In this document: positions 22,868-34,525 of the stretch, in pieces
Numbering within the stretch: position 1 is the stretch's first letter
How the letters are laid out: each line of letters begins with the position of its first letter
DNA from: Spodoptera frugiperda
Taxonomy: Eukaryota > Arthropoda > Insecta > Lepidoptera > Noctuidae
Length of the DNA stretch: 64,000 nt
Assembly: GCF_023101765.2 (NCBI RefSeq)
Contig: NC_064240.1
Coordinates: forward strand, 5,518,001 to 5,582,000
Direction of reading: 5' to 3'
The notes under the pieces: generated by a model
What the model was told of the DNA's origin: nothing
The model's input: the letters and a program-made list of their open reading frames with translations, nothing else
Database searches by the model: none
Program-made: the position numbers and the translations under genes

Positions 22868-23023
22868 CCGGAGCTGCTGACTACCTAGAGAGTTACTGGG
22901 CCTCCGGCTTGAAAAGCAGGAATAGGAACGGGGTGATTCTTAGTCAATATGAGTCTGACACTCCCTCTCGCCTCACCCAAAGCGGGAGAAGATATTGGAT
23001 GATCTTCTTTCCTCAAAGAAAAG
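22868..23023 (+). repeat. Rep3 copy
   Basis: CGGAGCTGCTGACTACC through GAAAAGCAGGAATAGGAACG and GAGTCTGACACTCCCTCTCG to CCTCAAAGAAA. Confidence 0.75.
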
Positions 23024-23599
23024 ATGAACTTTTAGTTAGTTAAGTGTTGTGGAGTCAAGTCAAAAAGCATTTATTACAGCTACAGGTTCATTTGAAACGT
23101 CAAACAATAAACTATAGCCACTCAGTATATTTTGTGTATCGAGTACCAAGTAATTGATTACAAAAAGTTACACGTTTACCTACATACGACATAGAAATAC
23201 TATTAGCAATGCTCATTATAAATCTTCAACAGTTTTTATAATCTAGAAGTAACAAATGTAATTATTATAAGTAAGACGTAGAATAAAATTTTAATTTAAA
23301 TAATCGTTTTATGACGTCATTGAACAAAATTAAATTAATGTTAAGTAGAAATTGTCATTTTTTGTTTGTAATCTTATTTTATTGTTTTTTATTGAAGACG
23401 TTTTAATATTGAAATTTTACTTACTATAGTGTAGTTCTTATAAAAGTAGTCAAGGCATTCGTGTACTAATATTACAATCACTCTTCACCACAAATAAGGA
23501 TAAAATATGTTTTGAAGAAGGCAATAATTTAAAAAATCAAGTTCTTCCAGAAGTAATTAGGTAAAAATAATTTGACGTATGTAAGAAAAATTCGAATTG
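23024..23599. other. AT-rich spacer
   Basis: No frame or repeat was recognised. It ends at the poly(A) tail of the minus-strand LINE. Confidence 0.5.
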
Positions 23600-23666
23600 T
23601 TTTTTTTTACATTTAATGGGTCGACGTTTGGCCGCTATCTCACCTGATGGTAAGTGATGACACGGC

Positions 23667-25802
23667 CTACGGTGGAGCACGTCTGCCCATAAGCAACCTA
23701 TTCACTCGGGCCTTGAAGACACCCAAGTTATACCCATCAGGAAACACAGACTCCGGCAAGGAGTTCCACTCCCTAGCAGTTCGCACAAGGAAGCTTGAAG
23801 CGAAGCGCTTCGTGCGAGTGGGTGGGATATCTACCATGAAGCGGTGACGCCTCGCCGATTGTCTTGTGGTTCGATGATGAAAAGGACTAGGGGGAATCAA
23901 GTTGTGCAATTCCCCCGCACACTCTCCGAAATGTATCCGGTAAAAAACGGAAAGGCTTGCGACCTTGCGCCTGTGTTCAAGGCTTTGAAGCCGGGCCTCC
24001 ACAAGCGCATCGTCATTGATGAGCCTCTTGGCACGCCTTTCAATGTGTTCGAGCGCATCCAGCTGGTATTTGGCCGAGCCGTCCCAAAGGTGAGAACAGT
24101 ACTCCATACATGACCGAACCTGCGCTTGGTACAGGCTCAGCAGTTGTTTCGGTGTGAAGTACCGTCTCACCCTCGAGAGGATACCCAACTTCCTACCAGC
24201 CAGATGCGCCTTCGACTCTATATAAGAGCCGAAGTTAAGCGTTGGCGATAGAGTTACGCCCAGAAGCTCAAGACGATCCGCTACCGGAACGGACACATTT
24301 CGGAAAGTCGGAGCCAGCGGAAATTGACTCCGTTTGGCAGAGAATAGACACGCCTGGGTTTTGGTAGCGTTGAACTTGACCAAGTTGGCGTCACCCCAAT
24401 CGGAAACCGCCTTCAAGGACGAGTTCAACCGTTCGACCATGGATTCTCTTAGAGACCGGATCTGTGTTCCGCTACTCCGCGCATCGGACACATACCTTTC
24501 AACAACTGTGCTGTCATCTGCATACCCAAAGATACCGGGCTTAAGCAGGTCGTTGATGTGCAGCAAAAAGAGCGTTGCTGAAAGTACTGACCCCTGAGGG
24601 ACTCCGGCGTTGATGCCAAATTGGTCAGACGAGCAGCCATCAATGACTACTCGAATTGACCGATCCCTCAGGAAGTCTGCAATCCATCTGCACAGATCAG
24701 CGGGAAGTCCATATGCAGGAAGCTTGCCGATAAGGCTGTCGTGCCAAACCCTGTCAAAGGCCTTCGATATATCGAGAGAGACCGCTATTGCCTCCCCGTG
24801 CTTCTCGATGGCCTCGCTCCAAATGTGGGTGGCATACGCAAGAAGGTCCCCAGTGGATCGGTTGCGGCGAAACCCATACTGCTGATCACTGAGGAGGTCG
24901 TTACCTTCAAGGTATGCCAGGAGCCTGTTGTTAAGTACACGTTCCATACTCTTGCAGAGTATGGACGTGACCGAGATTGGCCGGTAATTATTAGGGTCGG
25001 CACGACTACCTTTTTTGGGCACAGGCTGCACGTTGGCTAGCTTCCATGCAACCGGCACTTGACCAGTCTCCAAAGAAAGTCGAAACAGGCGTGTCAGGAT
25101 TGGAGACAACTCAGGCGCACAGATTTTTAAAACCACGGCTGGGTTTCCGTCGGGGCCACTGGCCTTGTTCACGTCAAGATTACGCAACGTCTTATATACC
25201 TCCTTCTGTCGTATGCGAATTTTTGACATATTCGTCTCGCAAACTCTATGGAGAGAAGGAGGCAAAGCGCCACCAGTATCAAGACGTGAAGATTCCGCAA
25301 ATAGAGAAGCAAACAGGTTCGCTTTCTCTACCGCGGTGTGTGCCAGTGTCCCGTTAGGCCCCAGGAGAAGTGGGAGTGAAGGGCGGCAGAAGTTCGATTC
25401 AACCGCCTTGGCCAGGGACCAAAACGCTTTACTACCCGCTGGGTAAGAAGCCAGTTTGTTCCCTATTCGGCCAATGTGGTTGAACCGAGCCATCCGTAAT
25501 GCCTTTTTGCATGACTTGGCAGCCCGGTTATAGGCTCTCTTCCTCTGAAGAATGTCGTCAGCCCTACGACGCCTGGCATCCGCCCATGCCAAGTATGCCG
25601 CATGCTTTCGCGCTTCAGCACGTCTGCAGTCGGCATCGAACCATGGACGAGTCCCACCGAAAGATGTCGCATCCGAGAATGGAATGTAGTATTCCATGCC
25701 CTGACGCAACACCCCCGTTATGGCATCCGCACAAGCTGACGGGTCCTCAGTAGAGAAGCAGACAGGCCGCCAAGGATAGGATGCAAAAAGATCGCATCCC
25801 AT
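23667..25802 (-). pseudogene. LINE copy 1: reverse transcriptase part of ORF2 (frame 2)
   Basis: 711-residue frame. RT motifs: NYRPISVTSI about 271-280, QYGFRRNRSTGD about 308-319, SLDISKAFDRVWH with catalytic D344, NAGVPQGSVLS about 398-408, YADD at 427-430, then LELLGVTLSPTLNFGSYI. The initial methionine is not the native start: the frame continues from the endonuclease frame across a 2-nt deletion (relative to copy 2) in the T-run near 25788. RT residues look intact, so the element is disabled only by frameshifts. Confidence 0.9.
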
Positions 25803-26538
25803 CCCAATCTGCTGACTTGTACCGCCACATCCGCCGAGATCCTCTGGGACAAGGATCCGGTGGGGAGTACGTGGATACGGATTTCACCAGACAGTGGTCA
25901 GAGCTACCCAAGGGTGAAGAAACTGACACCGAGTAGCTGTCTGGATCAGTTGTCAGCAGAAGGTCTAAGCAGTTGGCAGTGTGCGAGTCGACATCGGGCA
26001 CCCTTGTGGCCTCCTGGACCAGCTGGGTCAGGCCAAGCGTTAGCGCAAGCTTACGCATTTCCCTCCCAGCATGGTCAGTGCACTGGTATGGGAACAGCCA
26101 CTCCTGGTGATGGGCGTTAAAGTCCCCCAGTAACACCAACTGGGCCGAAGGGTACCTCTGCCGAGCCGCATCCGCCGTCTCCACAAGGTGTTGAGCTAAT
26201 CTGGTCGTCTCCAAATCTCCGCTGTGCGACCGGTAGACACAGGCATAGAGAATTTTCTCCATCCCTGTGTCCACCAGTATCCACAAGGTTGAAAAACTGG
26301 GGTCTTCAAAGTTTCGGAGACGCCGGTAACAGATGCCGTCTTGGACGTATAGGCATACGCCTGCGCGGGGAACGAAATTTTGCTCCAGGGAAAAGCCTGG
26401 GTAGTTCAGGTATGATACGTCCGACGGACATCTGATCTGGGTCTCCGAGAGAAACAAGAGCGTGGGGTTCTCGGTCTCTAGGTGGTGATGGACCGCATTG
26501 ATATTTGAGTGCAAGCCTCGAATATTTGAGAGGTGCAC
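25747..26538 (-). pseudogene. LINE copy 1: APE-type endonuclease part of ORF2 (frame 1)
   Basis: 263 residues of exonuclease/endonuclease/phosphatase fold: LSNIRG (N5), LSETQIR (E32), VYRSHSGD (Y102), LLGDFNAHH (D139, N141, H143) and GSSDHCL (D214, H215). It runs off frame at the 3' end (SFCILSLAACLLLY) because of the 2-nt deletion. Near 26543-26546 one C is missing compared with copy 2 (CTCC for CTCCC), which puts the upstream frame out of register. Confidence 0.88.
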
Positions 26539-26768
26539 TTTGAGGGAGAGGAGTGCAGCTGCTGTTGAACCCTTTTCTTTGCTCTTGTTTTCATTTTATG
26601 AGTTTGAGGTTGCTGAGAGGATGGCAGTGAAATGTTCCTCCACACAGGCGACCCCAGACGCGCGCCGCAGTTAGCTACATCATTGGGAGGCCAGCCTGGA
26701 GACTGCGGGGACGCCCGAGCCCCCCATGGATATCCATCGGGCCCTCTCGTCCGGTCGCCAACCGGCAC
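26478..26768 (-). pseudogene. LINE copy 1: 5' coding remnant upstream of the endonuclease
   Basis: 96-residue frame from MPVGDRTRGPDGYPW through a basic stretch (KMKTRAKKRVQQQ). Its first ~80 residues look like the N-terminal extension of ORF2. After the 1-nt deletion it reads out of frame over the endonuclease start. Absent from copy 2. Confidence 0.55.
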
Positions 26769-26879
26769 GATGGCGTATCCATGGGATTTTTCGCTAGATG
26801 GCGGGGCAGCCTTTCACGTGTGGCTAGCACGCTAATTGGGCCCCCAACTATCTGCGGTCGGCCAGCGGTGCACCGAAAA

Positions 26880-27411
26880 ACTGTTTTATTTTGAATAAAT
26901 ATTTCTTTAATTCTATGCAATATTCTCTCTCTTTCTCTCATTAATACGACATACAATATAATAACAAAACCAAATGACAATGCCTAGCTGAAACTACCAG
27001 CCATAGATTTATTTTATTTCTTGTACAATTTCTACAGGCACGGAAAACCACACCTACTAAGTCCCAGGTAAAACTAGTGCTACATACTAATGTAGGTAAC
27101 TAATTTCAGACTTTCTAGTACCTACTCTAGTTCAAAAATATTTTTATCACTAATAAAGGTACGCATCAGACTCTACAGAATTTAATAAAGATTTAGCGTT
27201 GAGTACCTACGTCAAACTTTTAGTACCAACTTAAGAGCTCTTAATACCTAATTATGTATTAGAAGGCAAGATATTTAATTCATTTTATAAATTAAGTGCT
27301 ATTTATAGTTAATATTTATAATTCTTCTTCTTAGTTATTCTAATGAACTAACAGAAATATGAATTGATACAGGCTTGTTATGACAAGATTTTTTTTATTT
27401 TTCATAACACA
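26880..27411. other. AT-rich spacer
   Basis: Flank beyond the 5' end of LINE copy 1. No frame or repeat was recognised. Confidence 0.45.
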
Positions 27412-27926
27412 TCTTACTCGCACGGCTACATAGCTTCAATGGAAACGGTCACATAGTTTCACAGCTAACCTATTACATTTTCTAGCACATCACTGGTGGA
27501 AAATCAACCTAATAGCTTGAAATCCTAAACTACGTATTTAGCACCTAATCAAGTTTTCGCGTGCCGTCAATAAACTTAGTCAAGTTTAAGAAGTTACATG
27601 TTATGTATGTGTTTAGGAAATCACATAGGTGTAGATGTGCTATGTAGCTATGCTATGAAGATGTAATAGATTAGCTGTGAAACTATGTGACCGTTTCCAC
27701 TCATACTAAGCTAGGTAGCTGCGCGAGGAAGATGTGCTATGAAGATGTGCGAGGAGGATACCCAGCTCGAGAACGCATCCATAGCCCACATTTTTTCATA
27801 TAAAAACCATAAGTAGCTTAGCTGAATTCGTTTCCACTAAGCTATGCATACCAGTGAATATTATGATTGGTGGAAATTAAACGCATTCAGAGCAACGTAG
27901 CATAGCACAGCTCTCGTGGACAAGCA
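27412..27926. mobile_element. MITE-like elements, one inverted fragment plus one near-full copy
   Basis: 27640-27926 carries GTGCTATGTAGCTATG, GTGAAACTATGTGACCGTTT and CCACTAAGCTATGCA, matching the element at 48674-49001. 27412-27505 holds the same motifs inverted (AAACGGTCACATAGTTTCAC, ACTGGTGGAAAA). No coding capacity. Confidence 0.65.
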
Positions 27927-28366
27927 CTCTAATAGCTTGAAATCCTGAACTATATATTTAGGTAAGTAGTGCAACTCAGCTTTAATATACTCTAAACTTG
28001 ATTCTGTGGACCTCCTCTCATGACGTAGGATTATAGTACACACAACTGCAACTGTGAATTGTAGGCGAGCTAACAGCAATCTCTTAAAGACTTAACTAAA
28101 TTGAAACACGTATCTGTGGCTTACTGGCGCTGTAGGAATGAGTTCACTAGTCCAGATCTTCTATGAAGACTTACAACTGGTATTATTGTTCTACATCTTG
28201 TAGTTCAAAGGATACTAGGTAAGCTATATTTAGCAACAAGTTGGAAAACCAAGGATAATTTTCTATGGAGACTCTTTGTGCTTTCTTCTATGTATAGGTA
28301 TATTAGTTAACCTATTTATGTTTTCACTTCGTTTTGTTTAATCGTCCATTAAAACGTTCTTCTCAG
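27927..28366. other. Spacer, nothing recognised
   Basis: No long frame, RNA gene or repeat family match was seen. Confidence 0.45.
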
Positions 28367-28531
28367 ATCATGGGCCTGAGTTCGGAATTGTGCCCAGTAT
28401 ATGGCAATAGGCTCACTTCCTATTACATGGGACTTGTAAAACAAATTGTGAAAAGTGGGTGTACATTGTACAGTGGCATTACCTGCCCTAATGTGCACCA
28501 CTGCCTACCCCTTCGGGGATTATAAGCGTGA
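28367..28531 (+). repeat. SINE-B body fragment (no tRNA head)
   Basis: Starts at GGGCCTGAGTTCGGAATTGT and runs through GGCAATAGGCTCACTTCC and GAAAAGTGGGTGTACATTG to CCCCTTCGGGGATTATAAGC. Confidence 0.7.
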
Positions 28532-29064
28532 CTTGCTGACTGTATATGTATCTATATACATATTCGACAATTAATATGTCTACCTAATACTTTAATGATG
28601 TGAAAGCCTGCTTTGGATACATAATAGTTCAACAAAAGCGAATCAATTTCATTAGTCACTCACGGAGTACTCATTAAGCTAACATAACAAGCATTATCAC
28701 ATTGCTTACAGTATTATCTAGCAACTAAATGTATAAGCCACAAATGGTTTCAAGTTCACCCATATTCAGTACGATTTAGACCACTTAGTAAACGTACTAA
28801 CGATTATAACTATTATATTATCTGCGAGACGATAATTGAATTGAAATGATGATCTTTTGTATGCATGATTGGAATGTAAACGGCTCACATATCAATTATT
28901 AATGTCAGACATTCCTATAGTTAATATTTTGGCGCGTGAAGTTAATATTTTGGCCAGACAACCAAACCTTGTGGTGAATTTTTAAAAGATACTCGTGTTT
29001 TAGTGAATAAAACTTACATACATTCAACCGCTAAAAAGTTGAAAAATTTTATGTAAAACATTTT
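28532..29064. other. Spacer, nothing recognised
   Basis: AT-rich. A short local duplication (GTTAATATTTTGGC twice near 28920-28955) is the only pattern seen. Confidence 0.4.
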
Positions 29065-29228
29065 TTACACGGTAACGTTACCCCACAAACAAATATACAA
29101 GTTTACATATACTAGACTCGAAACAACAATTTGTGGATCACACAGAGAGTTTCTCCGTGCGGGAATCGAAACCGCCACACGTTGGGCGACAGCCGGTTGC
29201 CTTGTCACCGCGCCAAACGTGCCATTAA
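29065..29228 (-). repeat. SINE-A copy
   Basis: Reverse orientation. B box region reads CGGGAATCGAAACCG on plus; head GCGCCAAACGTGCC at the right end; body CGAAACAACAATTTGTGGAT. Confidence 0.7.
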
Positions 29229-29769
29229 TCAAAGTATCTGCTGAAGACAAATCATAGACAACATTAGTGTGTTTTATTTAAGGTAATATTTTAACATTGG
29301 GTCCCACGCATCATAAAATATGGGCCACCACCATATGACTGCGACTGTCAATTATGACACTCTCCTAATTTTATTGACGAACCGAAACAGGCAATATATC
29401 ATTATTATTGTTTTCTCACTCCCAAAATGTCAAACTCCTACATGTCGTCCTTGGTCCACTTCATAAAACGGATAAAAGATTATATATATGTTAGTTGTCA
29501 GCAGTTTCTTAGATTCCTGCCCTTCGGGGAATATAAAAGAAACTTTGCCGTCCGTTTTTTACGCTCGAAAGCTAAACTTTTTATAAATAGTAGTTATATA
29601 CTTCTAAGTAAGAAATCGTATTAATCCGTTGTATGTGGACTGCAGATCTGCACGAGACACAATGTGTTTTCTATTATGTCTCACATGCAAATGAAGGGTT
29701 AAATGAGCCTGAGTAGAAAGGAGTAGAATCACTACATAGTATAAAACAAAGTCGCTTTCTCTGTCCCCA

Positions 29770-29960
29770 CAGAACTCTGTCCCTATGTCCCTTTGTACCT
29801 ATGTCCCTTTGTATGCTTAAATCTTTAAAAGTACGCAACGGATTTTGACGCGGTTTTTTTAATTGACAGAGTGATTTAAGAGGAAGATTTATATGTATAA
29901 TACATGCATAATATATCATCATTGCACCCATGCGAAGCTGGGGCGGGTCGCTAGTTAAAT
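29770..29960 (+). repeat. LINE 3' fragment (RTE-like)
   Basis: Contains AACGGATTTTGACGCGGTTT and GCGAAGCTGGGGCGGGTCGC, a tail pattern common in insect RTE-type elements (from memory). Confidence 0.5.
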
Positions 29961-30389
29961 ATAAACAGCATTTGTCACGAATGCGTGTTTTGTACTGTTT
30001 TCTGTGTCTGTAGCTAATGTATCTTTTCATTCAAATTGTGAATTGTTCTCGAAATTGTATTTAGTATTTATAGACTGGGGCCTACACACTTGTTTCGCTC
30101 TGAATAGTCCTTTTGTGGTTCTAAATAGGCTATTAACCTTCCACGAGCATTAGAGTAAGTGTTCAAAGCAAAGAATAATCCTAATGCTGTTAACGGTAAG
30201 CTCAATTAAACAAAAATGAGATCTTCACTCATTAATGCGTTCGCAGAGATTGTTCTTATTAAATAAGATTTACTTTAGGTACTGGAGTCTTTGATCTAAT
30301 TCTACACTTAGTTAATTGCTGAGGGAAGATTAGTATGTAAGTACAAGAAAGATGGAAGTTGGGTTAATTTGTTATTAGTTTAATTGTTA

Positions 30390-30471
30390 AAAGTAGGTGT
30401 ACATTGTCTTGCGGCATTAAGTGCCGTAATGTGCACCTCTGCCTACCTTTTCGTGGATAAAAGGCGTGACG
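30390..30471 (+). repeat. SINE-B 3' fragment
   Basis: GTAGGTGTACATTGTCTTGC...GTGCACCTCTGCCTACC...GGATAAAAGGCGTGACG. Confidence 0.65.
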
Positions 30472-32164
30472 TTATTAAAAGTTTAATCGTTAATTAATAG
30501 TCATGTGTGCTGTTTAGAATTAAAAACAAACAAGAAAGATAAATAAACTTAAATCACAAAATGTGTAAACTTCAGCTTGTCATGTAAAAATGTTAAGAAT
30601 ATAGTTTGTATTCACTACTGCTTGTTATTTGCGGCTTTGTTTTCAGCAACACCCAGTAACTAAGGCTAGTACCCAGGCGACTAACTAAAGCAATGTCAGA
30701 AATGTCCAGACCCATCACGCACTGCTAGTTATAAATCCATCACTTTTTTGACGAAAACATCGTTTCGTAGTTTGTCACGTAAAATGTAGATACTCTGGCT
30801 TGCCGTACTAAAACCCCGTCACGGAGAAGGGTTTTTTTAGTCAGTAGGTAGTTAAGTCTGACACTTTGGATAGGGAGATTTTCCACGAATTTCCAAAACA
30901 ACTACCTATCGTCTAAACGACAATTGGTAGAGATAGTAGTAACTGTTAGCATAAAACCCATATTTATGTTATTCTATGTAGAGTGTACTAAATAAATTCA
31001 CATTCATAAAAGTCGTATTTCAATCTACGGAGTTATTCACTGCAAATTTCTACTGCACTATTCAAGTAAAATTATTAGAAAAATACCTATGTATCAAATA
31101 AGTACGGTGTGTGACAACTGAATCATCATAAAAGTTCTTCAACGGGGTGCTTCAATCAAACTTTGTAACATGTAATGGATTCTGATCCGATGCACCGAGT
31201 CACTCTGACTTTAGTTTATAATATGCTTTATCAATTATATTTACTTTGATAAGTTGGTGTACTCAATTATTTGTTAAAAAACTATTGCAATAAAACTCAT
31301 AAACGCATTTTGTAATCACGTTTTTTGTAGGCGTTTGTTAAGTGTTAAAGGACTATATAAATAGGATAAGAATGAAATAAAATAAGATAATTAAATAAGG
31401 TCTGAAAAAAAGTTTTTTTGGATTATCATAAGAATATTATTTTGCAATGGACTGACTGACTGCATTTAGATACGGGTCATAAAATATACGTATGAAGATA
31501 TTACATTGTGGTTGATTCTACATTTAAAAATGTAACTGTTACTGAGAGTTTCTAAATCATCGTTTTGTTTACCAAAATGTCCCGAATAAATTCACTCGTC
31601 TTTTGAAAACTGTAATTTTCAACGTTGTGAGGCTGTTTCATAACGGGTTGCATGTTTCTCTGTAGGTTTATTTTTGTGAGCTTAGTGCCGACATTTTTCA
31701 GCGGTCATATCTCCAGGATGTGTAAAGGTAAGTAAAGCAAAACTGTGCGACAGTTTCATGTTTTTATATTTTTAGAAAAATATGTCGCATTCGTAATACA
31801 TACGAATCATTTTTGATACTGTGATATAAATTAGATTAGATTTCGTCTTCTAAGAGGAAAAGTCAGAACAGTTTAGTTTTATTTTGGATTTATGCAGAAC
31901 TAAGTTATTGAAGTGAATGAAAGAGGGGATTGTGTTGAAATTCTTTACATTTTCTTGTAATACAGGTTGTAAAATATGTAGTTTTAAGACGTGATAAAGG
32001 CATGACTTGCAAACATTTCTACATAGCTTGATACGTTGGACTCTATAGTAAACGAAGATTTTCTCTTCCTTTGTAAAATTGAGAAAATAAACCTTATAAA
32101 AATTACGAAGTTAGAACTAAAATGTAAAAATAGCAACATAAACCAGCCATTTTATTTACTTAGT
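30472..32164. other. Spacer with one degenerate Rep3 trace
   Basis: 30810-30900 has CCCCGTCACGGAG...TTTTTTTAGTCAGTA...GTCTGACACT, a decayed Rep3. Otherwise nothing was recognised. Confidence 0.4.
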
Positions 32165-32408
32165 ACATTTTTAAGGGGGGGGGAACTGGCAAATCTGCAT
32201 GCGTGACACCGGCAACACACTTGTAGGTGTTTGTGCGTTGTCGGCCTTTCAGGAGTTATGAATTTGAGAATAGTTGGGGATTCGGGAATTGACCTCACTC
32301 AAGACGTAACACAACGCCTGTGTTGTTTCACGGTTTTCTGTGGGGAGTGATACCACTCACTTCGGTCTAGCCAGCCTAATCGTGCCGAAGCATGGCTCTC
32401 CCACACAA
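32165..32408 (-). repeat. Rep4 copy
   Basis: Reverse orientation. Contains GTGCGTTGTCGGCCTTTC, GTTGGGGATTCGGGAATTGA and TCGTGCCGAAGCATGGCTCT. Confidence 0.65.
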
Positions 32409-32982
32409 GTACATAGTAAGTACAAAATTACTTTAAAATTTTATGTCTTCATAGAATAAAAATAAGTAATGAATAAAATATATTAAAGAAGCGATTGGAT
32501 TAAGAAAATATGAACATGTTTCAAAGAAACTTTGATTTGATTTTCCTTTGATCTGCTAGAGACGTCAGACTCCAATATTTCATAGTCTTCAATTTTCAAC
32601 TGTATTACAAAACGATAAAGTTTTAAATCCATTAAAGGAATTTAGATTGATTGGAGTAGTTTGAACTGCAGGTGTCAGTTTTTATAATTTATGAAGAACT
32701 GTCTTACTTAGAAGAAGAAAATGTATAGCTTTGAGAAAAAAATACTTATGCTATTTCCCTTACAATTTTACACTATTAAAACTTTTATCTAGCATACAGG
32801 CAAAGTACTCAAATAGTTCGAGAGAAGTGAAATGTTGCATAAATTTTGCGTTTGCATGTATAAAATACTTATAGAGTGAGATCCTAAGTTAAAGTAAGAT
32901 TTTTTGCATTCGGATTTCCTTACCTGAATTTTTAGAAGTTTCATGGATCTCTAAAAACTAGACATACTATTTTTTTATTTGA

Positions 32983-33160
32983 AACTACCTGACCCGACAA
33001 ACTTTGTACCGCCTTTAAACCTTTTTCCTCACCTTTTCAACCTTCCCTAGACTTCCACAAAAAATGTAAGACCAAAATTTGCCAAATCGGACCAGCTGTT
33101 CTCGAGTTTTAGCGAAACTAACAAACAGCAACTGATTTGCATATAGATAGATAATAAAAA
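32983..33160 (+). repeat. LINE 3' fragment (TTCGTACCGCC family)
   Basis: ACCTGACCCGACAAACTTTG...CGGACCAGCTGTTCTCGAGT...ATATAGATAGATAATA. Related to the tandem pair at 43051-43370. Confidence 0.6.
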
Positions 33161-34374
33161 ATTGTATGTAATAACTAGAAGGAACCCGTTTTTAGTCAGT
33201 AAGAGTCTGTCCTGTCTACACGTCATTTATTTTTTGAAAATTTTAAATTGTATTAATAAGCTAAAACATTCCTGGTACCATTTTGCATGAAAATTACCTG
33301 AATTTTCAAATTTATGACTAATATCTAGACGTCATTAATATTTGAAACACTGCGACAAATGGTAGCGCCGTAAACCTGTCGTATCCAATGTAAAAAATTC
33401 CAAAATTTCAACAACTACTAATTAGTAACTTAAAAATGAATTAAATAAACACATTGTCAAAAAGGGGTATACATAAATTGTAAATCTAAACGTATTTCAG
33501 ATCCCCTTGAACACACACTATAAATTCATTCAAACTGTATCGGTCCAGTCGTTTTGATGTAAGTATTCAGTGACATACACACGTACAGAAGAATTATATA
33601 TATAAAGATTTGTCATTAGCTAATAGACTAATTAAACTGTTGTGTCCTTTTCACACCCTGTACACAGCGTCCACACCCCTATTAAGTACTTACCTAGTCA
33701 AATTTTCCAGCTCATAATTATCGTTGTCGCCGTAATTATCGCTTGACGTAATTGCCTACGTCAATGGAAATGAATGGGATTTGAATAAAAGGCTCAAAGC
33801 TAAATAAATACCTAGTAGTCTGGAATACAATGTAGCCTACAGGATATTTAGGAAATTAATGCCCGTTTACAGAAGCCCTAAGCTAAGTTAGGTGACACTT
33901 AACGACATTTTGGTTTTCACCAACCTGTAAGTGACACTTGATAGTATAAGTAAGGGGTTAGTTAGGTGCTTCCTCACGCTAAGTGACTCTTAATTAAGAT
34001 ATGTTACCTACAAATGCATCCTTAATCATCCCTATTCCCACATATAGCTGAATTATTGAAATTAATGTTGACGAGAGGTCATATGATTGATCGTCTTAAA
34101 GTAAATTTGTCCGTCTATCCACAAACGACCTTTACTTGACCTAGAAAGGGACAATTGGGATCCTTTGAGGTAACGACTATAACATAGCTCGAATCTACAG
34201 ACTGTGACGTTTGTTCCCGCAAAACCATTCCAATTAAAGGTTCGTCCTTTTGTCCTGATAACAGAAAGTGACTTTCATTTATTTGACGACCTGTATAGAT
34301 AAAAAACCTCATTCGAAAAAGCATGAAATATATTGGCACTCACTAGGACTTTATCTTGTGTCTTACGTGTGTTT
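33161..34374. other. Spacer with minor repeat traces
   Basis: A 30-nt Rep3 trace (TTTTTAGTCAGTAAGAGTCTG) at about 33189-33209 and a possible LINE tail at 33480-33610. No gene. Confidence 0.4.
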
Positions 34375-34525
34375 ATAAACACAATATTGTTGTATACACA
34401 TAACATCATACATATGTATACAGACTCGGAACAACAATTTCTGGAATACATATGTATAAATCGAAGCCACTACAATAGCAACCAGCAGTCGGTTACCTAG
34501 TCACTGCGCCAACCGTGCTGGATAA
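34375..34525 (-). repeat. SINE-A, degraded copy
   Basis: Reverse orientation. CTCGGAACAACAATTTCTGG and GCAACCAGCAGTCGGTTACC...ACTGCGCC. The B box is decayed. Confidence 0.55.

Larger units (their letters stand above)
23600..26875 (-). mobile_element. LINE copy 1 (endonuclease/RT non-LTR retrotransposon)
   Basis: Reverse orientation. The 3' end is an A-tail (T-run at 23600-23608) after a short 3' UTR containing ACTTACCATCAGGTGA (complement of 23640-23655). ORF2 is split by frameshifts into 25747-26538 and 23667-25802. About 330 nt further 5' than copy 2 is retained (26540-26875), but there is no zinc-knuckle ORF1, so it is probably 5'-truncated. No target-site duplication was found and the 5' boundary is approximate. 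Jockey/CR1-type supergroup by APE endonuclease, poly(A) and RT motifs; exact clade not assigned. Confidence 0.9.

Noticed and set aside
23647..26120. Several 60-100-residue plus-strand frames over LINE copy 1
   Set aside because: They are antisense or frame-shifted shadows of the endonuclease/RT gene; the same shadows appear over copy 2 on the opposite strand.
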